Assembly (NCBI GenBank): GCA_902781045.1
Contig: CACZHT010000008.1
Coordinates: 62,001-126,000 of the forward strand
Direction of reading: 5' to 3'
Length of the DNA: 64,000 bases
From: an uncultured Bacteroidales bacterium
GTDB lineage: Bacteria > Bacteroidota > Bacteroidia > Bacteroidales > Muribaculaceae
Under the pieces are notes generated by a model. It was not told the DNA's origin and searched no databases. It saw only the letters and a program-made list of their open reading frames with translations. Of the stretch, positions 57,124 through 64,000 are shown one piece after another. The position numbers and the translations under genes are program-made. Positions within the stretch are counted from its first letter, which is position 1. Every line of letters starts with the position of its first letter.

Positions 57124-57837
57124 TTACGGGGTGACGACGGTGCCGATGCCCTCGCCGGCAATCACTTTGCGCAGGTTGCCCACAACATCCATGTTGAACA
57201 CATGGATGGGCAGACCGTTCTCCTTGCACATGATGGTGGCGGTCATGTCCATGACCTTGAGGTTGCGGTTGTAAATCTCATCGTAGGTGATGCGGTCAAA
57301 CTTGGTGGCAGTCGGGTCTTTCTCCGGATCGGCGGTGTAGATGCCGTCCACGCGTGTGCCCTTGAGCATGACATCGGCTTCGACCTCGATGCCGCGCAGT
57401 GCCGAACCGGTGTCGGTGGTGAAATAGGGACTGCCTGTGCCGCACGACATGATCACGACCTTGCCCTGCTCCATGGCCTCGATGGCGCGCCACTTGCTGT
57501 AGTGCTCGCCGATGGGAAACATGTTGATGGCGGTGAGCACCTGGGCCGGCTGGCCGATGCTCTCAAGCGCGCTGCACAGTGCCAGTGAGTTGATCACTGT
57601 GGCCAACATGCCCATCTGGTCGCCCTTGACGCGTTCGAAGCCTTGGGCCGCGCCCTTGAGGCCGCGGAATATGTTGCCGCCGCCGATGACGATTGCCACT
57701 TGCACGCCCGCCTCGGCGATTTCCTTGATTTGGTGAGCATACTCGACGGTGCGCTCAAAGTTGATGCCTGTGCCCCCGGCCACGGCGAGCGACTCGCCGC
57801 TGAGCTTGAGCAGAATGCGATGATAGATAGGTTTCAT
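57124..57837 (-). CDS. pyrH: UMP kinase
   Basis: 237 residues. Phosphorylates UMP to UDP. Signatures: RILLKLSGESLAVAGGTGIN, IGGGNIFRGLKGAAQGFERV, DQMGMLATVINSLAL and YFTTDTGSALRGIEVEADVM with LKGTRVDGIYTADPEKDPTA. The C-terminal end reads RKVIAGEGIGTVVTP. Promoter box at 57864-57871 overlaps the divergent aroA promoter region. Confidence 0.97.
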   Translation of the reverse strand: MKPIYHRILLKLSGESLAVAGGTGINFERTVEYAHQIKEIAEAGVQVAIVIGGGNIFRGLKGAAQGFERVKGDQMGMLATVINSLALCSALESIGQPAQVLTAINMFPIGEHYSKWRAIEAMEQGKVVIMSCGTGSPYFTTDTGSALRGIEVEADVMLKGTRVDGIYTADPEKDPTATKFDRITYDEIYNRNLKVMDMTATIMCKENGLPIHVFNMDVVGNLRKVIAGEGIGTVVTP

Positions 57838-57863
57838 TGGTGTCTATTTTGAGTTACAATCGG

Positions 57864-57891
57864 CAAAGTTACGAAATAATTTGTATCTTTG
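57864..57891. promoter_or_regulatory. Overlapping divergent promoters of pyrH and aroA
   Basis: Minus-strand TAACTTTG at 57864-57871 (pyrH) and plus-strand TATCTTTG at 57884-57891 (aroA), only 12 bp apart, so the two polymerases would exclude each other. Confidence 0.65.
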
Positions 57892-57910
57892 CCGCAAAAA
57901 CTGTCAAGAA

Positions 57911-59134
57911 ATGGATGTGAAACTCACAATTAGGCCCGATTTTGTGGCGCAAGTGGCCCTGCCGCCCTGCAAGAGTGTTGTGAATCGCGAGTTGTTGATC
58001 AATGCGCAATGTGCAATGCTCAATGCACAATCGGTCGTTGCCGGCGATGCTCATACGCTGCCTGATGACGTGGTGGCTATGCGGCGAGGACTGGCAGCAC
58101 GCCACGGCGAGGTTGTCGATGTGGATGGAGCGGGAACGGCGCTGCGGTTTCTCGCTGCCCATTGGGCAACGCGTCAGGGCTGCACCGTCACCATCACCGG
58201 CAATGCACGGCTGCGAGAGCGACCCATTGCACCCCTGGTCGACGCGCTGCGGCAGTTGGGGGCCGACATCACCTATGTTGAGCACGAGGGCTATGCGCCT
58301 CTGCGCATCACCGGGAGGCAGCTCAGAGGCGGTCGCTTGTCTGTGAGAGGCGATGTGAGCTCGCAGTTTGTGAGTGCTTTGTTGATGATTGCACCCACCA
58401 TCGGTGGGCTGGAGTTGGAGCTGACGGGCGATATTGTCTCGCGTCCCTACATCGACATGACCCTGGTGCTGATGGAGCGGCATGGGGTGAGGGCACACTG
58501 GAGCGACCGCGTCATCATTGTGCCGGCCGACACCTATCAGCCTGCGCCTGTGCTTGATGAGGGCGACTGGAGTGCGGCGGCATTCTGGCTGGCGCTGCAG
58601 GCATTGTTGCCGCAGGCTCACATCACGCTGCACGGCTTGCGTCGCGACAGTGTGCAGGGCGACCGCCGCATCCTCACCATCCTGCAGCAGATGGGCATGC
58701 AGGCACACTGGCACGACGATGGGTCGCTCACTGCCGACATGAGCCGAGCCGACTGTTGCTGCTGCTCGACTTTCGCCGACCTCACGGGCACCCCCGACTT
58801 GGCGCCGGTGCTGGTGTCGCTGCTGTGCCTGATGGGCCGCCCCTTCCGCATCACGGGGCTGCGCACGCTGCGGTACAAGGAGAGCGACCGCCGCGAGGCG
58901 TTGCGACAGGAACTGCGCAAGGTGGGCTACCTCCTGACCATCGAGGGTGACGATGCCGTCAGCTGGCACTTTGCCACTTGTCCGCCGCAGCAGTCGCCTG
59001 TCATCGATACTCACGGTGACCATCGCATCGCCATGGCTATGGCTCTGGCCGCTGTGCGTCATCCCGGCTTGGTCATCACCCAAGCCCAGGTCATTGACAA
59101 GAGCCACCCCGGCCTCTGGACCCACTTCGGATGA
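57911..59134 (+). CDS. aroA: 3-phosphoshikimate 1-carboxyvinyltransferase (EPSP synthase)
   Basis: 407 residues from ATG 57911. Shikimate pathway step joining PEP and shikimate-3-phosphate. Motifs: PPCKSVVNRELLINAQ (the KSxxNR substrate loop), GAGTALRFLAA, RGDVSSQFVSALLMIAP, RYKESDRREALRQEL and HGDHRIAMAMALAAV. A five-unit heptamer array (58000-58034) is embedded right after the KSxxNR motif and encodes AQCAMLNAQS. The protein ends HPGLWTHFG, some residues shorter than typical EPSP synthases, and its TGA is supplied by palindrome copy 4. Whether activity is normal is not known. Confidence 0.95.
   Translation: MDVKLTIRPDFVAQVALPPCKSVVNRELLINAQCAMLNAQSVVAGDAHTLPDDVVAMRRGLAARHGEVVDVDGAGTALRFLAAHWATRQGCTVTITGNARLRERPIAPLVDALRQLGADITYVEHEGYAPLRITGRQLRGGRLSVRGDVSSQFVSALLMIAPTIGGLELELTGDIVSRPYIDMTLVLMERHGVRAHWSDRVIIVPADTYQPAPVLDEGDWSAAAFWLALQALLPQAHITLHGLRRDSVQGDRRILTILQQMGMQAHWHDDGSLTADMSRADCCCCSTFADLTGTPDLAPVLVSLLCLMGRPFRITGLRTLRYKESDRREALRQELRKVGYLLTIEGDDAVSWHFATCPPQQSPVIDTHGDHRIAMAMALAAVRHPGLVITQAQVIDKSHPGLWTHFG
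58000..58034. repeat. Heptamer-period array inside the aroA coding sequence
   Basis: CAATGCG, CAATGTG, CAATGCT, CAATGCA, CAATCGG: five perfect 7-bp steps, 35 bp, in frame with aroA. Confidence 0.9.
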
Positions 59135-59209
59135 TACAATCGGGGACGGTTCTGTTTTGTATCATTTTCGCCAAAATGATACAAAACAGAACCGTCCCCG
59201 ATTGTATCA
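59132..59209. repeat. REPIN-like palindrome, copy 4 (aroA 3' end)
   Basis: Same 33-bp arms, spacer TTTTCGCCAAAA. The TGA at 59132-59134 is the aroA stop codon. Confidence 0.95.
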
Positions 59210-59266
59210 AAAATGCGAAATAACATTATTTTAATGTTGTGATTTCGCACTGTCGGCTAAAAGTTG

Positions 59267-59274
59267 TACTTTTG
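59267..59274 (+). promoter_or_regulatory. -7 box for the CoA-transferase gene
   Basis: TACTTTTG, 51 bp before the ATG at 59326. Confidence 0.6.
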
Positions 59275-59325
59275 CGGATTGTTTAGCGAAAAACAATCAT
59301 TTCAAACAAAGATATAGAAATCAAA

Positions 59326-60819
59326 ATGATTTATCCGATTCTTACGCCTGAAGAGGCTGCCGAGTTTGTGCAGCACGGCATGAATGTGGGTGTGTCGGGT
59401 TTTACGGCCCCTGGCTGCCCCAAAGTTGTTCCTCCCGCCATCGCCGCCAAGGCTCGTCGCGAGCATGAGGCCGGTCGCGAGTTCAAGATTAACCTGTTCA
59501 CCGGTGCCTCGACCAACGACTACACCGACGGTGAGCTGTCGCGCGCCAATGCGCTCAACTTCCGCACGCCCTATCAGTCGCTGGGCGAGTTGCGCAAGCA
59601 CATCAACGCCGGCGAAGTGCACTACAACGACCGTCACCTGAGCGAGTTGAGCCAGGAGTTCCGCTATGGCTACTATGGCAAGATGGACATCGCCATTGTC
59701 GAGGTGCAGAGCATCACCGACGACGGCGACATGGTGCTGGGCACGTCGGTGGGCAACACGCCCACCTGGCTGCAATGCGCCGAGAAGGTCATCATCGAGA
59801 TCAATGACATGCTGCCCGAGAGCATCCACGGCATGCACGACATCTATGTGCCTCTCGATCCGCCCTTGCGCCGCGAGATTCCCATCTACAAGCCCAGCGA
59901 CCGTGCCGGCAAGCCTGTGGCTCATGTTGACCCCAAGAAGGTGCTGGGCGTGGTCAAGACCTCGATGCCGCTGGGCGTGACCACTCCGTTCACGCCGGTC
60001 GATGAGGTGACCGCCAAGATTGGCGAGTATGTGTGCGAGTTCCTCGTCAGCGAGATGAAGCATGGCCGCATGCCCAAGTCGTTCCTCCCCATCCAGAGCG
60101 GTGTGGGCAACATCGCCAACGCCGTGCTCAACTCGCTGGAGGCCAGTACCGAGATTCCCGCCTTTGAGATGTACACCGAGGTGGTGCAGGACAGCGTGCT
60201 CAAGCTGCTGGAGAGTGGTCGATGCAAGTTTGCGAGCACATGTTCGATGACGTTCTCGCGCGACGCGATGACCGAGTTCTTCCAGAAGCCCGAGCTTCAT
60301 GACAAGCTGCTGATGCGACCCAGCGAAATCTCGAACAACCCCGAGGTGATTCGCCGCATCGGTGTGGTGTCGATGAACACCGCCATCGAGTGTGACCTGT
60401 ATGGCCATGTCAACTCGTCGCACGTCAGTGGGTCGCGGCTGATGAATGGCATCGGCGGGTCGGGCGACTTCACGCGCAACGCCTACACCAGCATCTTCCT
60501 GTGCCCGTCCATCAAGAAGGACGACTGCATCAGCACCATCGTGCCCATGGTGACGCACTGCGACCACACCGACCACTCGGTGGACATCATCATCACTGAC
60601 CAGGGCATCGCCGACCTGCGTTTCAAGGATCCCGTCCAGCAGGCCGAGGAAATCATCGAGCACGCCGCTCACCCGGTCTACCGCCCGTTGCTGCGCGAGT
60701 ATCTGGCGCATGCCGGCAATGGTCACATCCACCTCAATCCCGACATGGCCTTGGCTTTCCACAGCGCACTGGCTCACGAGGGCGACATGCGCAAGGCCGA
60801 CTTCTCTAAGTGGCTCTGA
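59326..60819 (+). CDS. Acetyl-CoA hydrolase/transferase family protein (succinyl-CoA:acetate CoA-transferase-like)
   Basis: 497 residues, as in the family. Motifs: GFTAPGCPKVVPPAIAAKAR near the N-terminus, QSGVGNIANAVLNSL, FEMYTEVVQDSVLKLL with the probable catalytic Glu, and FTRNAYTSIFLCPSIKKDDC in the C-terminal half. The enzyme moves CoA between acetate and succinate or propionate, a step in acetate, succinate and propionate metabolism of anaerobic Bacteroidales. Single gene with its own promoter. Which acyl-CoA is used cannot be told from the sequence. Confidence 0.93.
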   Translation: MIYPILTPEEAAEFVQHGMNVGVSGFTAPGCPKVVPPAIAAKARREHEAGREFKINLFTGASTNDYTDGELSRANALNFRTPYQSLGELRKHINAGEVHYNDRHLSELSQEFRYGYYGKMDIAIVEVQSITDDGDMVLGTSVGNTPTWLQCAEKVIIEINDMLPESIHGMHDIYVPLDPPLRREIPIYKPSDRAGKPVAHVDPKKVLGVVKTSMPLGVTTPFTPVDEVTAKIGEYVCEFLVSEMKHGRMPKSFLPIQSGVGNIANAVLNSLEASTEIPAFEMYTEVVQDSVLKLLESGRCKFASTCSMTFSRDAMTEFFQKPELHDKLLMRPSEISNNPEVIRRIGVVSMNTAIECDLYGHVNSSHVSGSRLMNGIGGSGDFTRNAYTSIFLCPSIKKDDCISTIVPMVTHCDHTDHSVDIIITDQGIADLRFKDPVQQAEEIIEHAAHPVYRPLLREYLAHAGNGHIHLNPDMALAFHSALAHEGDMRKADFSKWL

Positions 60820-60836
60820 ATCTGAGTGAAGGTTGT

Positions 60837-60917
60837 GAATTGTGAATTGAGAATCGGAGGCTTCATGGAATTGTAGTCAAAATGTTTTTCAATTTTCAAT
60901 TCACAATCTTCAATTCT
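60837..60917. repeat. Paired heptamer arrays (opposing) after the CoA-transferase gene
   Basis: GAATTGT, GAATTGA, GAATCGG (60837-60857) and, inverted, CAATTTT, CAATTCA, CAATCTT, CAATTCT (60890-60917), able to fold as a hairpin. Confidence 0.75.
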
Positions 60918-60932
60918 TTATTAAAAAAGTAG

Positions 60933-60940
60933 TACCTTTG
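60933..60940 (+). promoter_or_regulatory. -7 box for tRNA-Arg
   Basis: TACCTTTG, 19 bp before the tRNA 5' end. Confidence 0.65.
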
Positions 60941-60959
60941 CAGCCGCAAATGCAAAGTG

Positions 60960-61034
60960 GCCCCTGTAGTTCAATGGATAGAACGGAGGTTTCCTAAACC
61001 TGAGATTTGGGTTCGATTCCCAGCGGGGGTACCA
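60960..61034 (+). tRNA. tRNA-Arg (anticodon CCT)
   Basis: Cloverleaf: acceptor GCCCCTG pairs with CGGGGGT (G-T closing pair), D arm GTTCAATGGATAGAAC, anticodon loop TTCCTAA with CCT, T arm GGTTCGATTCC, encoded CCA at 61032-61034. Reads AGG codons. The acceptor stem starts with a wobble pair, so the mature 5' end might be one base earlier. Confidence 0.95.
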
Positions 61035-61036
61035 TC

Positions 61037-61109
61037 AAAAAACGGCGTTATATTTTTCTGGAACCGCTTCTTTTGCACTTGTTCCAGAAAAATATAACGC
61101 CGTTTTTTT
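61037..61109 (+). terminator. 28-bp perfect inverted repeat with T-run directly after tRNA-Arg
   Basis: 61037-61064 pairs without mismatch with 61081-61108, 16-nt loop, ending in TTTTTTT. It begins 2 bp after the CCA. The inner TTCTGGAAC / GTTCCAGAA is repeated once more just downstream (TTCTGGAATG). Confidence 0.85.
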
Positions 61110-61221
61110 GTTCTGGAATGAAATTTAGCATCTCTGTCGGCGCAAGATGAACTAAATTTGGGGTCGAAAACGGCGAAAGGCTTGCACAAGCCGAGAATTA
61201 TGACGAACTTTGCACCCAATT

Positions 61222-62532
61222 TTGGGAAAGGACACGCTACATCGGGTGCGCTTTGAGACACTGGGCTGCAAGCTCAACTTCTCGGAGACGGCGACGCTGG
61301 GCAAACTGCTGGGCGAGCGCGGAATTGTTGTGGCCGCACCCGACGAGCAGCCCGACATTTGTGTGGTGAACACCTGCAGCGTGACCGAGCTGGCCGACCG
61401 CAAGTGCCGCCAGCACATACGCCGGCTGGTCAAGCTCTATCCCGATGCGCTGATGGTAGTGACTGGGTGCTATGCCCAGCTCAAGAGCCAGGAGATTGCC
61501 GAGATTGAGGGTGTCGACATCGTGCTGGGCAGCGAGCAGAAGCTGGACATCGCCAGCTATGTCGAGCGGTGGCTCGATGACCACCGGCCCACGGTGGCCG
61601 TGACGCGCACGCCTGACATCCGCCGCTTCAGCCCGTCGTGCGAGCGGGGCGACCGCACACGCTACTGGCTCAAGGTGCAGGACGGCTGCGACTACTATTG
61701 CAGTTACTGCACCATCCCCATGGCCCGCGGACGCAGCCGCAGCGGCACCATCCAGAGCCTGGTGGAACAGGCGCGGCAGGTGGCCGACGAGGGCGGACGC
61801 GAGATTGTCATCACGGGGGTCAACATCGGCGACTTCGGCAAGAACACGGGCGAGCATCTGCTAGACTTGCTTGAAGCATTTGACTGCATCGAGGGCATCG
61901 AGCGTTATCGCATCTCGTCGATTGAGCCGGACCTGCTGAGCGACGACATCATCTGCTTCTGTGCCCAGAGCCGCGCCTTCATGCCCCACTTCCACATCCC
62001 GCTGCAGTGCGGCAGCGACCCAGTGCTGCGGCTCATGCGCCGCCACTACGACCGCCAGCTGTTTGCCGACAAGGTGGCCCGTTGCCGCCAGCTGATGCCC
62101 GACTGCTTCATCGGTGTGGACGTGATGGTGGGCAGCCGTGGCGAGACCGACGACCTGTTTGAGGACAGCTACCGGTTCATCGCCTCGCTCGAGTTGCAGC
62201 ACCTGCATGTGTTCCCCTACAGCGAGCGGCCCGGCACGATGGCCCTGCGCATCCCCGTGGTGGTGTCACAGCGTGTCAAGCAGGAGCGCGCCGCCCGCAT
62301 GATTGCCCTGAGCGACAAGAAGCAGCGCGCCTTCATCGAGCGCTATCTGGGCACGGTGCGACCGGTGCTGATGGAGCAGCCTCACGGCGAGGGGCCGATG
62401 CACGGCTTCACCGATAACTACATCCGCGTCAACATCGCTCCTGACCATAGTCTGACCAACCGCATTGTCCCCGTCCGCCTCGTCCGCCTCAACGACGACC
62501 TGACGGTCGAGGCTACAATACTCAATACTTAA
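61222..62532 (+). CDS. mtaB: tRNA t6A37 methylthiotransferase MtaB
   Basis: 436 residues from TTG 61222; no ATG lies before the conserved ETLGCKLNFSETATL, and other non-ATG starts (TTG 61210, a GTG inside) are possible. Domains: UPF0004 N-terminal domain with three cluster cysteines (GCKLN, VNTCSVTELADRKC, VTGCY), a radical SAM core with DGCDYYCSYCTIPMARGRSR (CxxxCxxC) and a C-terminal TRAM domain (GFTDNYIRVNIAP). Adds a methylthio group to t6A37 of tRNAs. Last codons (TILNT) and stop come from a heptamer array that also holds the start of the next gene. Confidence 0.93.
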   Translation: MGKDTLHRVRFETLGCKLNFSETATLGKLLGERGIVVAAPDEQPDICVVNTCSVTELADRKCRQHIRRLVKLYPDALMVVTGCYAQLKSQEIAEIEGVDIVLGSEQKLDIASYVERWLDDHRPTVAVTRTPDIRRFSPSCERGDRTRYWLKVQDGCDYYCSYCTIPMARGRSRSGTIQSLVEQARQVADEGGREIVITGVNIGDFGKNTGEHLLDLLEAFDCIEGIERYRISSIEPDLLSDDIICFCAQSRAFMPHFHIPLQCGSDPVLRLMRRHYDRQLFADKVARCRQLMPDCFIGVDVMVGSRGETDDLFEDSYRFIASLELQHLHVFPYSERPGTMALRIPVVVSQRVKQERAARMIALSDKKQRAFIERYLGTVRPVLMEQPHGEGPMHGFTDNYIRVNIAPDHSLTNRIVPVRLVRLNDDLTVEATILNT

Positions 62533-62543
62533 TTCTCAATTGA
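62516..62543. repeat. Heptamer-period array spanning the mtaB stop / GT2 start
   Basis: CAATACT, CAATACT, TAATTCT, CAATTGA from 62516. It encodes the mtaB C-terminus and stop (TAA 62530-62532) and the TTG start of the GT2 gene at 62540. Confidence 0.85.
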
Positions 62544-63544
62544 AAAAAGTCGCAGTCATCATCCTCAACTGGAACGGAGCCAAGCTCCTGAGCCGGTATG
62601 TGCCCAGCGTGGTGCAGAACACCCCTGCCGACCTGGCCGATGTCATCGTGGCCGACAACGGATCGACCGACAACAGTCTGGAGGTGTTGCACGACGAGTT
62701 CCCTTCAGTGCAAGTCATCCGTCTGGACAAGAACTACGGCTTTGCCGAGGGCTATAACCGCGCTATCGCACAGTGTGCCGACTATCGCTACACTGTGCTG
62801 CTCAACAGCGACGTGCGCACGCCCGAACATTGGCTGGAGCCGGTCATCGACTATCTGGAGGCACACCCCGAGGTGGGGGCAGCGCAGCCCAAGCTGCTGC
62901 ATGACCGTCAGGACGGTCGAGAGATGTTTGAATATGCCGGTGCGGCCGGGGGCTACCTCGACTGCCATGGCTACCCCTACTGCCGCGGGCGCATCTTCGA
63001 AGCCATCGAGGACGACCACGGCCAGTATGACCACATCACACCCAGCATCCTCTGGGCCAGCGGGGCATGCCTGGTGGTGCGCACCGCACTCTACCAGCAG
63101 GCCGGCGGACTGGACAAGGACTTCTTTGCCCACATGGAAGAGATTGACCTGTGCTGGCGCATACACCTGCTGGGCAGCGACATCCGCCTGGTGCCGCAGG
63201 CCAGGGTTTACCACCTGGGTGGGGCCAGTCTGCCGCAGGGCAACCCGCGCAAGACCTACCTCAACTTCCGCAACAATCTGCTGTTGCTGCACAAGAACCT
63301 GCCTGCCGGCGAGGGGCGGAAACTGCTATTTGTGCGCCGCCTCTACGACACGATGGCTTTTGGCATGGCGCTTGTCAAGATGCATTGGGGCGACGCCCGG
63401 GCCATCCTCAAGGCTCACCGCGACTTCCGCCGCATGCGAGGCCGCTACACCGAGCATCCCACGCGCAATCTGCTGCGCGAGCTGCCCGAGTGCCGCTGTA
63501 ACATCATCGTCGACCACTATCTGCGCCGCCGCAAGGTGTTTTGA
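62540..63544 (+). CDS. Family 2 glycosyltransferase
   Basis: 334 residues from TTG 62540; no ATG precedes the family N-terminus KKVAVIILNWNGAKLLSRYV. GT-A motifs: IVADNGSTDNSLEVL, YGFAEGYNRAIAQ, VLLNSDVRTPEHWLEP, and HMEEIDLCWRIHLLGSDIRL with the conserved ED/W region. C-terminal helices (LNFRNNLLLLHKNLP) suggest membrane association, as in rhamnosyltransferase-like enzymes for surface polysaccharides. Directly coupled to mtaB by an 8-bp gap made of repeat sequence. Confidence 0.94.
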   Translation: MKKVAVIILNWNGAKLLSRYVPSVVQNTPADLADVIVADNGSTDNSLEVLHDEFPSVQVIRLDKNYGFAEGYNRAIAQCADYRYTVLLNSDVRTPEHWLEPVIDYLEAHPEVGAAQPKLLHDRQDGREMFEYAGAAGGYLDCHGYPYCRGRIFEAIEDDHGQYDHITPSILWASGACLVVRTALYQQAGGLDKDFFAHMEEIDLCWRIHLLGSDIRLVPQARVYHLGGASLPQGNPRKTYLNFRNNLLLLHKNLPAGEGRKLLFVRRLYDTMAFGMALVKMHWGDARAILKAHRDFRRMRGRYTEHPTRNLLRELPECRCNIIVDHYLRRRKVF

Positions 63545-63593
63545 TTAAGTGGTTAAGTAGGTAAAGTAGGTAATCTGTTCAGCGATTCCACGT

Positions 63594-63711
63594 TTCCCCT
63601 CCCCTTTCCCAAAGGGGAGGGGTCAGGGGTGGGGTTTGGATACAGCTATAATAATAAAAATGTGTCAAACTTTGCTCGTTGCAAACCCTACCCCCAGCCC
63701 CTCCCCTTTGA
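63594..63711. repeat. Inverted pair of C-rich repeats
   Basis: 63594-63640 repeats the unit seen at 46068-46110; 63681-63711 is its reverse complement. No gene is visible from 63545 to the window end. Confidence 0.8.
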
Positions 63712-63875
63712 GGAGGCTGCTGAAAAAGTAATAAACCGCGAATTACGCGAATAAAACGCGAACCTTTAGCTCGCAACCGAACGGGCGCAATTTTTCTTGA
63801 ATATAATTTGAGTTTTGAATATAACCATCGTGAAGCAAATCAATTATTTGTCTGTACTTTTTCAGCGGCCCCTCC
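63711..63875. mobile_element. MITE-like element with terminal inverted repeats, nested in C-rich repeats
   Basis: GGCTGCTGAAAAAGTA (63715-63730) and TACTTTTTCAGCGGCC (63855-63870) are near-perfect terminal inverted repeats, 124 bp apart. The interior carries a single AACCGCGAATTACGCGAAT, the unit of the 38-bp array at 17554. No transposase. Confidence 0.6.
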
Positions 63876-63904
63876 CTAAGATAGGAGGGGTTGGGGGGTG
63901 CCTC

Positions 63905-64000
63905 GCCTTGCTCCATTTAGCCGCCCTGTCGGGCGGGAAATCTGACAAAATCTAAAACAAAATCGCACAGTTGCTATTTAATTTATTTTTCTGCCTATGT
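63905..64000. repeat. Dispersed element, second copy (runs off the window)
   Basis: From TTGCTCCATTTAGC to TTTTTCTGCCTATGT it matches the reverse complement of 20060-20165, with an extra GCCGCCCTGTCGGGCGG hairpin near the start. Confidence 0.8.

Noticed and set aside
60971..61261. 96-residue ORF on the minus strand across the tRNA gene
   Set aside because: It reads antisense through tRNA-Arg (giving the well-known spurious AGNRTQISGLGNLRS phrase) and through the hairpin; it is not a gene.

Overview
The window is from a Bacteroidales chromosome. The evidence is Bacteroidota-type promoters (a TAnnTTTG -7 box repeatedly lies just before genes, with no purine-rich Shine-Dalgarno), a SusC/SusD pair, secreted proteins with C-terminal tails resembling type IX secretion signals, NhaD, OmpP1/FadL and an outer-membrane oriented gene set. 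Coding DNA is fairly GC-rich. The gene types fit a gut lineage related to Muribaculaceae or Prevotellaceae, but the family cannot be fixed from the sequence alone. There is one tRNA gene (Arg, anticodon CCT), no rRNA, no prophage and no CRISPR-cas.

Layout. 0-6.7 kb: start of a long NagB-like deaminase gene, an operon gltX / outer-membrane protein / waaA, then surE divergent from a classic nagB, and a tiny Ala/Val-rich lipoprotein. 7-11.5 kb: an AraC regulator translationally coupled to an MFS exporter, metK with a structured leader, and a REP-associated tyrosine transposase (RAYT) between two identical palindromes. 11.6-17.5 kb: PBP1A, nadB and a membrane TPR/AraC regulator on one strand. 17.5-20.3 kb: a gene-poor zone with a 38-bp repeat array in two orientations and C-rich palindromic repeats flanking a lipoprotein gene. 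20.3-29.3 kb: an AAA ATPase, a SusC-SusD-lipoprotein-lipoprotein uptake operon, and ychF. 29.5-36.6 kb: GT2, a tricorn-like protease, a SemiSWEET, a GT32 transferase, an unknown secreted protein and a DUF4112 protein. 36.7-52.6 kb: a large secreted protein, two copies of a two-gene module (DUF4143 ATPase followed by a membrane TPR/AraC regulator), OmpP1/FadL, nhaD, a lemA/TPM/TPM/DUF2752 cluster and an AAA-ATPase/PD-(D/E)XK gene. 52.8-64 kb: a 5'-truncated secreted-protein gene abutting GT2 / radical-SAM / pyrH, divergent aroA, a CoA-transferase, tRNA-Arg, mtaB, another GT2, and a repeat-rich end.

The most striking feature is the layered short-repeat landscape. (1) Four identical-armed palindromes of 78-79 bp plus one diverged relative look like REPINs mobilised by the single RAYT gene. 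In all four identical copies the first three bases (TGA) are exactly the stop codon of the adjacent gene. (2) At least a dozen degenerate tandem arrays have a strict 7-bp period. Several create the stop codon of one gene and the start codon of the next, and one lies inside aroA. (3) Three arrays have CTAG every 9 bp, and two of them supply a TAG stop codon. (4) A 17-unit array of about 38 bp occurs in two opposing blocks. A second theme is regulation: three membrane TPR/AraC-type regulators, two of them paired with DUF4143 ATPases, and a 14-bp perfect palindrome (TGCGTATATACGCA) in three copies around two ATPase promoters.
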